Assembly (NCBI GenBank): GCA_030528085.1
Contig: JAUMZN010000008.1
Span: 1 to 34,521 of the forward strand
Length of the DNA: 34,521 nt
Reading direction: 5' to 3'
DNA from: Erysipelotrichaceae bacterium
GTDB taxonomy: Bacteria; Bacillota_I; Bacilli_A; Erysipelotrichales; Erysipelotrichaceae
In this document: in pieces, positions 6,451-15,382 of the stretch
How positions within the stretch are numbered: the first letter of the stretch is position 1
Layout of the letters: each line of letters begins with the position of its first letter
Program-made: the position numbers and the translations under genes
The notes under the pieces: generated by a model
Database searches by the model: none
What the model was told of the DNA's origin: nothing
The model's input: only the letters and a program-made list of their open reading frames with translations

Positions 6451-7788
6451 TTAGAAAGATAAGTATGGTGAAGCGAAGTAGAATACGAAGATCACCATTA
6501 ATACCCAAACTGTTGGGTGAATTTCTTTTGCACGTCCTGCTGCAAGCATAACGACAACATAGGAGATGAATCCAAATGCGATACCATTAGAAATGGAATA
6601 CATTAAGATCATGGAGATGATTGTTACGAATGCTGGAATAGCAATAGTAATGTCATCCCATTTAACGTTTTTCATCTGCTGAGCCATCATAACACCAACG
6701 ACGATTAAAGCAGGTGCTGTAACCGCATTTGTGATTAAGCCTAAAACCAATGGTGAAATGAAGATGGATAATACGAAGAAAACACCAGTTGTGATTGCTG
6801 TTAAACCAGTTCTTCCACCAACTCCTACACCAGAAGAAGATTCAACGAAGCTTGTTACTGTAGAAGTACCTAAAGCAGCACCTACGCAAGTTCCGATAGA
6901 GTCAGCTAATAAAGCTTGTTCTGCGTTTTCTAATTCACCTTTTTCGTTTACTAAACCGATTTCGTTACCTACGGCAACTAATGTTCCGGCAGTATCGAAG
7001 AAGTCAACGAATAAGAAAGAGAAGATTACAACGAGAGCGTTCATTGGGCTAGCGAATAATTCGCCGAAACCTTGCATGAATGCACCAGCTGCGTTCATTT
7101 CAAAAGATGTAGTGAATACACCAGAAATTGTAGGCATGTTTTCCATACCCATCATACCTAACACAACGCCAACTACTGCTGTGATCACAAGACCAACGAA
7201 TACACCAGCTGGAATTTTACGAACAACACAAACGATTGTAACGATTAAACCGAATACCGCAAGTAATACAGTTGGATCTGCTAAGTTACCAATTCCTACG
7301 AATGTAGCGTCATTAGCAATAATTAATCCACAGTTTTTTAAACCAACGAATGCGATAAAGAAACCAATACCAGCACCGATTGCGAGTTTTAATTGAACTG
7401 GGATTGCATCAATGATTTTCTTACGAATTCCTGTTGCAGAGATCAACACGAAAACGATACCAGACACAAATACAGCAGCTAAAGCAGCTTGCCAAGAGTA
7501 TCCCATTGCACCACATACTGTGTAAGCGAATAATGCGTTAACACCCATACCAGCGGAAAGTGCAACTGGATAGTTAGCTAAAAAGCCCATTAAGAAACAA
7601 GCAAAAGCAGAAGCTAATGCAGTAGCCATGAATACAGCGTTTTTATCCATACCAGCATCAGCTAAGATCATTGGGTTAACCCCTAAGATATAAGCCATGG
7701 CAAGGAAAGTTGTAATTCCGGCAACAATTTCTGTTTTTACTGTTGTCCCCTTCTCAGAGAGATGGAACCACTTTTCTAAAAAAGACAT
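6451..7788 (-). CDS. AzgA-type NCS2 purine permease (hypoxanthine/guanine/adenine uptake)
   Basis: A 445-residue proton symporter of the NCS2 superfamily, AzgA branch, like Bacillus PbuG/PbuO. It carries purine bases inward for salvage by phosphoribosyltransferases such as the hpt product encoded at 19938. The N-terminal TVKTEIVAGITTFLAMAYIL, NPMILADAGM and ALSAGMGVNALFAYTV are AzgA hallmarks. The FVDFFDTAGTLVAVGN and VTSFVESSSGVGVGGRTGL motifs form the substrate site. About 12-14 membrane segments are present. AGGAGG lies directly upstream of the ATG at 7788. It follows addA on the same strand with a 196-base gap in which I see no terminator and no purine riboswitch. Confidence 0.93.
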   Translation of the reverse strand: MSFLEKWFHLSEKGTTVKTEIVAGITTFLAMAYILGVNPMILADAGMDKNAVFMATALASAFACFLMGFLANYPVALSAGMGVNALFAYTVCGAMGYSWQAALAAVFVSGIVFVLISATGIRKKIIDAIPVQLKLAIGAGIGFFIAFVGLKNCGLIIANDATFVGIGNLADPTVLLAVFGLIVTIVCVVRKIPAGVFVGLVITAVVGVVLGMMGMENMPTISGVFTTSFEMNAAGAFMQGFGELFASPMNALVVIFSFLFVDFFDTAGTLVAVGNEIGLVNEKGELENAEQALLADSIGTCVGAALGTSTVTSFVESSSGVGVGGRTGLTAITTGVFFVLSIFISPLVLGLITNAVTAPALIVVGVMMAQQMKNVKWDDITIAIPAFVTIISMILMYSISNGIAFGFISYVVVMLAAGRAKEIHPTVWVLMVIFVFYFASPYLSF

Positions 7789-7984
7789 AATTTCCTCCTA
7801 TGTTTTTCTATAAGAAAACATATATAAGTATAGCCAAGGAAATTCTCGATTCCGGAATTTTCCCGAATTACGGAAAAATATCGGCAAAATTGTTGCAATT
7901 TGATTATTTTTGGTACGTTTTCATAAATGCAAATACAAAGCTTCATTATTTCAATACGCCATACACTCGCAATTTTTGCCTTAC
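7789..7984 (-). other. Leader/spacer between addA and the purine permease, with small hairpins
   Basis: Read on the minus strand, this 196-base gap contains TTCCG-taatt-CGGGAA, a TTCCGGAA palindrome, and a TGTTTTC...AAAAACA hairpin directly before the AGGAGG site. I looked for the purine riboswitch core (TCTACC and partner loops) and did not find it. No T-tailed terminator for addA is apparent, so read-through from addBA is possible. Confidence 0.4.
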
Positions 7985-10900
7985 TTAGGCAATTTCAATC
8001 ATTTCTTGAAGAGTGAACGAATAGATCCAAGCGCTAATTTGCATGTCTGGTTGAATTTGTTTCATCGCCTGACGATACGTTTCTAACTGCGAACGATATT
8101 TGCGCACTAAGCTAGTCGCATCAAACGCATTGTCGGTTTTAAAATCGACAATCACGATTTCATTGTCCAAAAAGACAACTAAGTCCATAAATCCATGAAC
8201 ATAAGCATCTTCTTCTTTTGTGCAATACGGACACTCAAATACGTGTCGATGATTCATCCATTCTTGATAGTGGGCATCGTTATTTAAATTCAAAATCTGT
8301 TTGATTCCTTGCGGATCGAGCGTTTGATTGGCTTGTTTCAAATACGCTTCGATCTCTTTTTCTTGATAAGGATAAGGAATCGCACCTACGATTTCATGAA
8401 TGAGCGTACCACGATTGCGCGCTTCTAAAGATCCTGGCTGCGCTAAGCTTTGGACTTGTTTCCAAGATGAGCGCTTTTTAGTCGCACTAGCTGTTTGTGA
8501 GCGAATGATATGCGTTGGATATTCATAGTGCGAAATATAAATTCGTTTTTGTTTGGATAAAACAGAACGATCTGGTCTTTCATAAAGCTCTTCTACTTTT
8601 TCAAAAACGACTTCTTGGCATGGATGAGTGTGGAAAGCGTGGAAGAACCAGCTTGTAAATCCCTTATTGGCAGCGATCGCATACATATTTAGTGGACCAT
8701 CATACATATTTTCTTGTTTCAAGCTATCCACAAAGACAAGTTCTTGTTCCGCACGCGTACATGCGACATACAACAAGCGCATTTTTTCTTGAACATCTTC
8801 CATAAAGCGTTTTTGTTCAAAAGCAAGAGAAGAGGCACTCTTCAATTTCAAATGGCGATGCAAATCGAGGCCTTCTAAACTCACACCTAAATCGGCATCG
8901 ATATGAATTGGCATACCCGCTTCCATATCTCGCGTATTTTGATCACTGAGAATATAAACCAATTTATACTGCAAGCCTTTTGAGGCATGGATTGTCGAAA
9001 TGCGAACGGCATCTTCTTCTTTTCCAAACGCCATCGCTTCACTTGTTTTATCGAGTTTTTCTTCCAAATTTGCGGAATCTAAAAAGCCATCTAAATCGAG
9101 AAGCGATTGAGCTTCCACTGCTTTTTGCAGCAACAAATCCAAGTTTGTCTGGTCTTGGGCTGTTGTTTTCGTGTCATAAAACTGATTGTAGGCGTAAAGA
9201 CGAATCACAATTTCTGCCAGAGGCAAATTGCGATATTTTTGAATATCGCGGACGAGCTTCAACATTTGATAGCCTTCCGGCTGATTATGCAAAGTTTGAT
9301 AGAGCGATTGTCCTTCTTGTCTATTTTTAAGCAAAGGCAATAAGTCACTTTGATCCAATCCTGTCAAAGGTGAACAAAGTGCTGCCATTAACGCAATGTC
9401 GTTTCGTTCATCTTGAATGACGCGCATTGCCGATAAAATAATTTGAATCGCTTTATTGGTATAGAAGCCTTTGCGCATATGGTGAATCGAACGAATGCCC
9501 CAGCTGTCTAAAGCTTGTTTCAATTCTTCATGCGGTGTGGAAGAGCGCGTTAAAATCGCAATATCGCGATATGTATACTCTTTATTAGCAACTTTTTGTT
9601 CAATATCATGAGCGATCAAATCGTAGCGGTGCAAGCGGTGGATCGTTTTTTTGCTTTTGGTTGATTTTTCTTGCAGTTCTTCTTGCGGTTCTTCAATTGG
9701 TGCATCATATTCCGTAAACAAGAAACGAACCGGATGTTGTGGGGATTCATATTGTCCCGAACTTCCTGGTTTGGCGACATCGATCGCTGAAAACTGCGAT
9801 GGCATGCCTTCAATATTCATCAACTGTTCAAAGAAGCGATTCACAAAAGAAATCAACATCGCACTTGAGCGATAGTTTTCCTGCATCGCAATGACTTCAT
9901 CGTGTTCGCCGACGTGTTCTAAATGATGTTTCATCAATTCGGGACGCGCTTGGCGGAAACGATAGATCGATTGTTTAATATCGCCTACCCTAAACACGTT
10001 GTTTTCACGAGCGATCGCTTGAATGATCGCTTCTTGCAAGTCGTTTGTATCTTGATATTCATCGATCAGAATCACTTGATAGCGATCGCGCAAAGCGTTC
10101 GCCGCTTGTTCGTTTTGTAGAATTTTCCAAGCGTATTGTTCCATATCGGAGAAATCGATAAAGCCAGCTTCTTTTTTCTGCGCCATGAACTCTTCTTGCA
10201 CATCGATCGCCAATTCACAAAACGTTTCTAATAATTCTGCTGTATCTTGTGCGATCTTGTCAAAATCTTCGGCAGTATATAAAACTTCCGCAATTTTCTT
10301 TTCGAATTTTCGCGAATCCGCCTGCACTTCTTTAAAGGAGACTTTATTGATCGTCGGCGTAAATTTGCCGGATGTCTCGATATATTCGATAAAGCGATGA
10401 TAGAAAACTAAATAGTTATTTTGATTCAGCGCTTCTAAGCAGCCTTGCAGTTTGGCAATTTTTCCCGAGAAAATCGCGATGAATTCTTCTTGTTTTTTCG
10501 CCTGCTTAAATTCCATTTGTTCGACTTGTTCTTGAACATCTTCAAAAATATCGATCAATGCTTGGATTCGCAGCGCAAACCAATCTAAAAATTCTCTCGT
10601 GATGACTGCTTTCGGTTTAGCATTTTCTTGGATCCATGCTTTCCAATCGGATTTCGATCGGGCAATTTCCAAAAACTTCAACAAGATTTCCTGCAAATCT
10701 TTTTCTGTTTTCGAATATGTCTCTAAATAAAATTCCATATTCGCCCGCTTGAGTGGATCTAAACGTTCCATCCCTTTGCGACAAGCGATTTCTAGCGCTT
10801 GTTGATCGGCTAATCCATTATCGACATGCGATGCCATCGAATAGCTGATTCCTGCTAAGTAATATTCTTTTTGGACAACATCTAAACAAAAGGAGTGAAT

Positions 10901-11266
10901 TGTCGAAATCGATGCCGTTTCGAGCTGACTGATTTGTTGGTCGATCCATGGTTCAGGATCCATTTCCAAAAGGCGCTGCTTTAAGCGCACTTTCATCTCA
11001 CGCGCCGCATCTTCGGTAAAGGTCATCGCTAAAATAGATTGAATTGGAATTCGATCTTCAATCACAAAGCGGCATAAGCGTTCAACAAGGACTGCGGTTT
11101 TCCCTGCTCCTGCTGAGGCACTGACTAATAAGTTTTTATTACGGCTGTCGATGACGGCTTGCTGGGTATCGGAAAACTTAATTTTCTTGGCCGGTTCTGT
11201 CTTTGGAAGAGCAGGTTTTTCCATTTCTTGATCGACTAGATCAAATTGGTCGAGTTGGTTTTCCAT
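7985..11266 (-). CDS. addA: ATP-dependent helicase/nuclease subunit A (AddA)
   Basis: The 1093-residue motor and nuclease subunit of AddAB, which resects double-strand DNA ends and prepares them for RecA. UvrD/Rep-type helicase motifs are complete: Walker A SASAGAGKT (49-57), Walker B IDEYQDTND (401-409), GDIKQSIYRFR, a VRISTIHASKGL motif and LLYVACTRAE. The C-terminal RecB-like nuclease is intact: H957 (GTLIHEI), D1028 (GFMD), D1041 and K1043 (VDFKTD) and the QLETYR motif at about 1060. The length is slightly below the ~1200 usual. It starts one base after the addB stop, with GAGGGG upstream, so the two are coupled. Three GCGATCGC octamers lie in this gene (8673, 10011, 10082). As the AddB nuclease looks inactive, this nuclease may be the only one in the complex. 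Confidence 0.96.
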   Translation of the reverse strand: MENQLDQFDLVDQEMEKPALPKTEPAKKIKFSDTQQAVIDSRNKNLLVSASAGAGKTAVLVERLCRFVIEDRIPIQSILAMTFTEDAAREMKVRLKQRLLEMDPEPWIDQQISQLETASISTIHSFCLDVVQKEYYLAGISYSMASHVDNGLADQQALEIACRKGMERLDPLKRANMEFYLETYSKTEKDLQEILLKFLEIARSKSDWKAWIQENAKPKAVITREFLDWFALRIQALIDIFEDVQEQVEQMEFKQAKKQEEFIAIFSGKIAKLQGCLEALNQNNYLVFYHRFIEYIETSGKFTPTINKVSFKEVQADSRKFEKKIAEVLYTAEDFDKIAQDTAELLETFCELAIDVQEEFMAQKKEAGFIDFSDMEQYAWKILQNEQAANALRDRYQVILIDEYQDTNDLQEAIIQAIARENNVFRVGDIKQSIYRFRQARPELMKHHLEHVGEHDEVIAMQENYRSSAMLISFVNRFFEQLMNIEGMPSQFSAIDVAKPGSSGQYESPQHPVRFLFTEYDAPIEEPQEELQEKSTKSKKTIHRLHRYDLIAHDIEQKVANKEYTYRDIAILTRSSTPHEELKQALDSWGIRSIHHMRKGFYTNKAIQIILSAMRVIQDERNDIALMAALCSPLTGLDQSDLLPLLKNRQEGQSLYQTLHNQPEGYQMLKLVRDIQKYRNLPLAEIVIRLYAYNQFYDTKTTAQDQTNLDLLLQKAVEAQSLLDLDGFLDSANLEEKLDKTSEAMAFGKEEDAVRISTIHASKGLQYKLVYILSDQNTRDMEAGMPIHIDADLGVSLEGLDLHRHLKLKSASSLAFEQKRFMEDVQEKMRLLYVACTRAEQELVFVDSLKQENMYDGPLNMYAIAANKGFTSWFFHAFHTHPCQEVVFEKVEELYERPDRSVLSKQKRIYISHYEYPTHIIRSQTASATKKRSSWKQVQSLAQPGSLEARNRGTLIHEIVGAIPYPYQEKEIEAYLKQANQTLDPQGIKQILNLNNDAHYQEWMNHRHVFECPYCTKEEDAYVHGFMDLVVFLDNEIVIVDFKTDNAFDATSLVRKYRSQLETYRQAMKQIQPDMQISAWIYSFTLQEMIEIA

Positions 11267-11267
11267 A

Positions 11268-13700
11268 CTATTCCCCTCTTTCTATTGCCGCATTACGACA
11301 AATTGCTCGATATGCGCATGTCGTACAAGCCGTACTTTTGTGATAAGGCAAAAATTCGTTGTCTTTCATCGCTTGGGCATATCCTTGTGCTTGGTTTAAT
11401 AATTGTTCTTCTCGCTTTTGATACGTCGGCACTTTTTTCGTGAGCGTCTGCATCAACATATTGGGAGATGGTTCAAAATTTTGAGCCACGATTGCTTGTT
11501 TTAAATAATCAACTTGGGCAGTTGCTGCACCTTCTTCATATGTGATCGCAATGGCATTGGCTTGTGCGCCTCTTCCATAAGAAATTGAATAAGCCGCATT
11601 GCTTTGCGCTTTAGGCTGCAAAGATAAATCGAGTGTTCCGCTTGGTTCAGTAAAGCCGTTTTGTTCTGATGGATATAAATTAAAGATCGCATGTCTTGAA
11701 TTGGTATTGGCCAAAGATCCACCAATTTGAAACGGAATGCCCTGCAGTGTTTCTTCAATATTCAGTTGATATTCGCCTGGCACTAAAATATAAGGAATAT
11801 CTTTGCCAATCGATTGAATATTTTGCAAAACCCAAACTAATTGCTTCGTCGTTTTAATCGCTAAAGCATCGATTTCATCTTTGCGATGCAAAAAGATTTT
11901 TCTCGCAAATTGGAATTGTTGTTCTACAAATTCACTGACTTCTTTTTGCGTAATTTCTTGATACGGTTTGCCAAGTTGTTGGCAATGTTGAATCAAAGTC
12001 GGAATGATTTGGGCTTGCAGGCGCAAAACGTCTTTTCGCACTGTTGGTTTTTTTAGCTGCAAGCCGTATTGCAGCATGTTTTGGAGTGGGCAGTCATCAT
12101 AAGCTTTCAATTGTCTAGAATGGGTCTGCACTTTCTGGTTTCCTTTTTCAAAGAATACCTGGCTTTGCATATTTTTGATTTGAAAGCTTGGTCTTAAATT
12201 GATCGAACTTTGTGCTGAGTTTTTGAATTTAGGCAATGCTTCTAACCATAATGTCAACTCATGCGAGTGTTCAATACTCTTGCCATCATAATCCGTTTGC
12301 GCCATTAAGAAATAAACACTTTCTGGCTGCATCAATACCGATTTTGAGGCTTTTAAATGTTCATTCATGCGCTCTTCTAATGTTGGAAAATCGAGTTTTT
12401 CGACATATTCTTCATCGAATACCCCAGATCTTGCGACATTCGTTGGCCAGTTTGCGGCGTCTGCTCCTAAATAGAAGACATTTTCAAACAGACCACAAAC
12501 TAAATCACGGCCGCCAATCAAGACACCTTTCCATTCTGGCAATGCAGAAGAAGGATGCAGGGCATCTAATGAACGAATAAAAATCTCTAAATCTGCCGGC
12601 TGCTGAACGTATTGTTTAATTTGGTTCCAGCCATCGAGAACGCCAGAATAAATACGCACATCATCTTCGCTTGGTTCTGGGGTTTGATCCATGATCATTG
12701 CCCCGATTTCCCCTATCGATTTCAATGTCCAAGAGCGAATCTCTTTGAGTTTGCCTAGCCATGGACTGACTGCCATCTCCAGGCTTACTAAATCATCAAA
12801 GTCATTTTGGGAAATGAGCGGATTTTCTTGATAGAGCATTTCTTTTAAAGAAGTGGGCTGGTCTCCAAATAAATCTAAATAGCGCCGTAAGTCATAGCCG
12901 GTGATTGGAAACATCACTTTTAAAACGTTCATCAAATTCGTAGAATTCGGATCAGCTAAATAATGTAAAGCTGCCCGCCATTGATTAAGAATTTTCGATT
13001 CCGTTTCTTCATGAACAAATGTATAAGGAATCCGTCTTGATTCTAGTGCTTGTGCAAGCGCATATTTTTGTTGGTCATCTGCTAGAGAAATCAATGTATG
13101 TTCTGCTTTGAGTTTATTTTTGACGATCGCATCGGCGCAAACTTCTTTTTCTTTATGCGGATTGGACGTTGCCCAATAATAAAAGCGATGATGTTTTGGC
13201 GTATCCATCACGATTGCGCCTTGTTTTTGCAGCATGTCGACCCAATACGCTTGTAAAGGATTGAATTCCGTTTTTAAAATGCGCAAAGTTGGAGCATCGG
13301 CATAGGTGGTTGATTTAGCTTCCTCGATCCAAAGTTCAATTGGCATAAGCTTTTCGATGACTTCATATAAATCTTGATCGCGTTTTGTTTCTTGCGGGAA
13401 GTTTTGAATGTCATAAAGCTTGGCATACGTCATAAATTCGTTGCAGTCTTTTAAAAAGTCATAATCACTTCGCGAAGAATAGAACGTATTCGTTTTGCTT
13501 AAAGTTTCTAACGCTTGGCGGTAAGAATACAAAACGGCTGCCGTAGAAGGTCTAGTTCTTTTTAAATGCCGGCTGATGTATGCCTCTAAAGACAACACTG
13601 TCACATTCAGACAACTGCCTTTTTGCGCAATAATTTCTTCATAGATTCGAAGATGAAGCGGGCTTGGGGCGATAATAATTGTATTTTCTTCAATCTGCAT
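11268..13700 (-). CDS. addB: AddB subunit, reduced: Fe-S staple kept, P-loop and nuclease residues lost
   Basis: An 810-residue AddB (Bacillus AddB is about 1160), partner of AddA. Family evidence: coupling to addA, the inactive-helicase-like body (VFYLGADAANWP, LEERMNEHLKASKSV), and the cysteine pattern C537-X254-C792-X2-C795-X5-C801, matching the AddB iron-sulfur staple. Two expected elements are missing. The N-terminus (NTIIIAPSPLHLRIYEEII) has no Walker A; streptococcal RexB also lacks one. The nuclease core, normally GRIDRxD then DYKSG, reads IGGSLANTNSRHAIFNLYPSE (659-679), so the metal-binding Asp and the Asp/Lys pair are gone. The ATG at 13700 is chosen because GGGAG precedes it; the upstream frame extension of 11 codons overlaps a GCGAT/ATCGC hairpin. 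Confidence 0.9.
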   Translation of the reverse strand: MQIEENTIIIAPSPLHLRIYEEIIAQKGSCLNVTVLSLEAYISRHLKRTRPSTAAVLYSYRQALETLSKTNTFYSSRSDYDFLKDCNEFMTYAKLYDIQNFPQETKRDQDLYEVIEKLMPIELWIEEAKSTTYADAPTLRILKTEFNPLQAYWVDMLQKQGAIVMDTPKHHRFYYWATSNPHKEKEVCADAIVKNKLKAEHTLISLADDQQKYALAQALESRRIPYTFVHEETESKILNQWRAALHYLADPNSTNLMNVLKVMFPITGYDLRRYLDLFGDQPTSLKEMLYQENPLISQNDFDDLVSLEMAVSPWLGKLKEIRSWTLKSIGEIGAMIMDQTPEPSEDDVRIYSGVLDGWNQIKQYVQQPADLEIFIRSLDALHPSSALPEWKGVLIGGRDLVCGLFENVFYLGADAANWPTNVARSGVFDEEYVEKLDFPTLEERMNEHLKASKSVLMQPESVYFLMAQTDYDGKSIEHSHELTLWLEALPKFKNSAQSSINLRPSFQIKNMQSQVFFEKGNQKVQTHSRQLKAYDDCPLQNMLQYGLQLKKPTVRKDVLRLQAQIIPTLIQHCQQLGKPYQEITQKEVSEFVEQQFQFARKIFLHRKDEIDALAIKTTKQLVWVLQNIQSIGKDIPYILVPGEYQLNIEETLQGIPFQIGGSLANTNSRHAIFNLYPSEQNGFTEPSGTLDLSLQPKAQSNAAYSISYGRGAQANAIAITYEEGAATAQVDYLKQAIVAQNFEPSPNMLMQTLTKKVPTYQKREEQLLNQAQGYAQAMKDNEFLPYHKSTACTTCAYRAICRNAAIERGE

Positions 13701-14009
13701 AACAATCTCCCTTTTGCGATTTTTGATTTTCATCGCTTTTCTATATTCTTATTCATTTTGAGTAAATGGAATGTTGCGATCGTCTCTTACGGATTCGACT
13801 CATTCTATTTCCAATCGAATTCGTAATGAAATCCTCTTGGTTTAAGTGCATTTTTTGCATTTCTCATGTAGTCTTAGACTTGAGCAAACAATACTCGTTT
13901 CAATTCATTGAGCGAAATGAAGATAAAAGCTTCACTCACTCATCTATCATTGAGATCAACTTTTTATAGATCTCTCGCTTAATAGCTAAAGCGTAAGAAA
14001 GGACTCGAC
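13701..14009 (+). other. addB/yitT divergent spacer with a series of hairpins before yitT
   Basis: No gene is supported in these 309 bases. On the plus strand several stems are visible: TTACGGATTCGA (13787-13798) / TCGAATTCGTAA (13815-13826), 12 pairs with one G-T; TTCATT-GAGCGA-AATGAA (13904-13921); GAGATC (13952-13957) / GATCTC (13969-13974); CGCTT (13976-13980) / AAGCG (13989-13993). The last ends just before the AGAAAGGA site of yitT. On the minus strand GCGAT...ATCGC (13716-13736) sits upstream of addB. I could not place a clear promoter. A structured leader RNA is possible but unproven. Confidence 0.4.
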
Positions 14010-14870
14010 ATGTCAAAAGTTAAAAATCTTCTTCTTTTGCTCCTTGGCAACTTCATTCTTGCTGTTGGAACATCTTTTTTTATTTTACCGAATAATATTC
14101 TTTCTGGTGGAGTTACAGCAATCTCCATTATTCTTGACACCTTAATGGGCATCAACCGCGTATTTACAATTTACGCGCTGAACATCGTTCTCTTTGTGAT
14201 TGGAGCCATTTTCTTAGGGAAAGCATTTGCGGCAAAGGCATTATTGTCCACTATTCTTTATCCAACATTTATCGCTATCCTCTCCCCATTTTATGATCCA
14301 GAATTCTGTACGGTTAACCCAATTTTAGCCGCTATCTTTGCCGGTGTAATTATGGGTACTGGTCTTGGGTTAGTATTCCGTGCTAACGGAAGTTCCGGAG
14401 GAATGGACATTCCTGCTTTAATCATGCATAAATATCTTCATATTCCGCAAGGCAATTGCGTGTTCATCATTGATGTTTTAACGGTATCTGCAGGTTTGAT
14501 GATCTTTGGATTAAACGCTTTATTGACCAGTATTTTAACGATTTTTACAACCTCAAATGTGATCAATACAGTATTAACGTTTGGCGGTGAAAGTGCACAG
14601 AACGTCATGATCATTTCCGACAAATGGGAAACAATCCGCGATTATTTATTAAAAGACATCTCGCGCGGCGTCACAATTTTAGAAGGTACTGGTGCTTACT
14701 CCAATGAACGTCGTCCTGTTTTAATGTGTGTCGTTAACACTCGTGAATATGCTAGATTCCAACGTGAAATCGGATCCATTGACCCTTCTGCATTCATTAT
14801 CGTCAACTCCGTTCATGAAGTTCGCGGTATGGGATTCTCTTATGCAAATCCTAATGGAGAAAGCAAGTAA
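14010..14870 (+). CDS. YitT family membrane protein (DUF161 plus C-terminal DUF2179)
   Basis: A 286-residue integral membrane protein of the YitT family, common in Firmicutes, with no firmly established transport substrate. Seen: about six hydrophobic segments in the first 190 residues, including the conserved FFILPNNILSGGVTAISIIL and the RANGSSGGMDIPALI loop between helices, which recall two internal repeats. A soluble DUF2179 domain follows (about 200-280: NVMIISDKWETIRDYLL, RGVTILEGTGAYSNERRPVL, DPSAFIIVNSVHEVRGMGF), which resembles a ligand-binding regulatory domain. AGAAAGGA precedes the ATG. Its stop overlaps the rnmV start by one base (TAATG), so it heads the rRNA-processing operon. 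Confidence 0.9.
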   Translation: MSKVKNLLLLLLGNFILAVGTSFFILPNNILSGGVTAISIILDTLMGINRVFTIYALNIVLFVIGAIFLGKAFAAKALLSTILYPTFIAILSPFYDPEFCTVNPILAAIFAGVIMGTGLGLVFRANGSSGGMDIPALIMHKYLHIPQGNCVFIIDVLTVSAGLMIFGLNALLTSILTIFTTSNVINTVLTFGGESAQNVMIISDKWETIRDYLLKDISRGVTILEGTGAYSNERRPVLMCVVNTREYARFQREIGSIDPSAFIIVNSVHEVRGMGFSYANPNGESK

Positions 14871-15382
14871 TGCAAATCCAGGAAATCATCGTGGTCGAAG
14901 GACATAATGATACCCAAACTCTAAAACGCTATTTCGATTGCGAAACAATTGAAACAGGCGGCGATCACGTATCCAAAGAAACCCTCGATCGCATTGCTTA
15001 TGCCGCTAAAACCCGTGGTGTCATTGTCTTTACTGATCCTGATAAAGCGGGAAAACACATTCGCAGTGTCATCGAACGCCACATTCCTAATGTTAAGCAC
15101 GCCTATATCGACCCAAGTGTTGCGCATACGCCTAAAAAAGTAGGCGTTGAACACGCTAAAAAAGCGGATTTAGAAGAAAGTCTGGCGAATTTAGTAACTT
15201 ATCATGAAGCTCAAGACAGTATTTCGTGGTCTGAATTTATCGATTTAGGTTTAATTGGGGATGCCCCTTTACGAAAAAGAGTGTGCGATGCTTTTCATAT
15301 TGGCCACTGCAATGCCAAATCTTGTTTTAAACGTCTCAATCAACTTGGGATTACCTATACACAAATCAAGGAGATTCTATGA
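14870..15382 (+). CDS. rnmV: Ribonuclease M5 (5S rRNA maturation)
   Basis: The 170-residue Toprim nuclease that trims precursor 5S rRNA at both ends in low-GC Gram-positives, acting with ribosomal protein L18. The Toprim glutamate lies in IIVVEGHND (E10) and the DxD in VIVFTDPDKAG (D56, D58). The EHAKKADLEESL and GDAPLRKRVCDAFHIGHCNAKSCFKRL segments belong to the C-terminal M5-specific domain. It overlaps yitT by one base and rsmA by four (ATGA). The rnmV-rsmA pair is conserved in Firmicutes. Confidence 0.95.
   Translation: MQIQEIIVVEGHNDTQTLKRYFDCETIETGGDHVSKETLDRIAYAAKTRGVIVFTDPDKAGKHIRSVIERHIPNVKHAYIDPSVAHTPKKVGVEHAKKADLEESLANLVTYHEAQDSISWSEFIDLGLIGDAPLRKRVCDAFHIGHCNAKSCFKRLNQLGITYTQIKEIL

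Noticed and set aside
6731..7396. 221-codon open frame antisense to the purine permease gene
   Set aside because: Its Pro/Thr/Lys-rich low-complexity product is what the reverse of Gly/Val/Ala-rich membrane codons gives. It has no ribosome site and the other strand is a clear gene.
12236..12580. 114-codon open frame antisense to addB
   Set aside because: It lies wholly within a confident gene on the other strand, has no ribosome site and no recognisable product.
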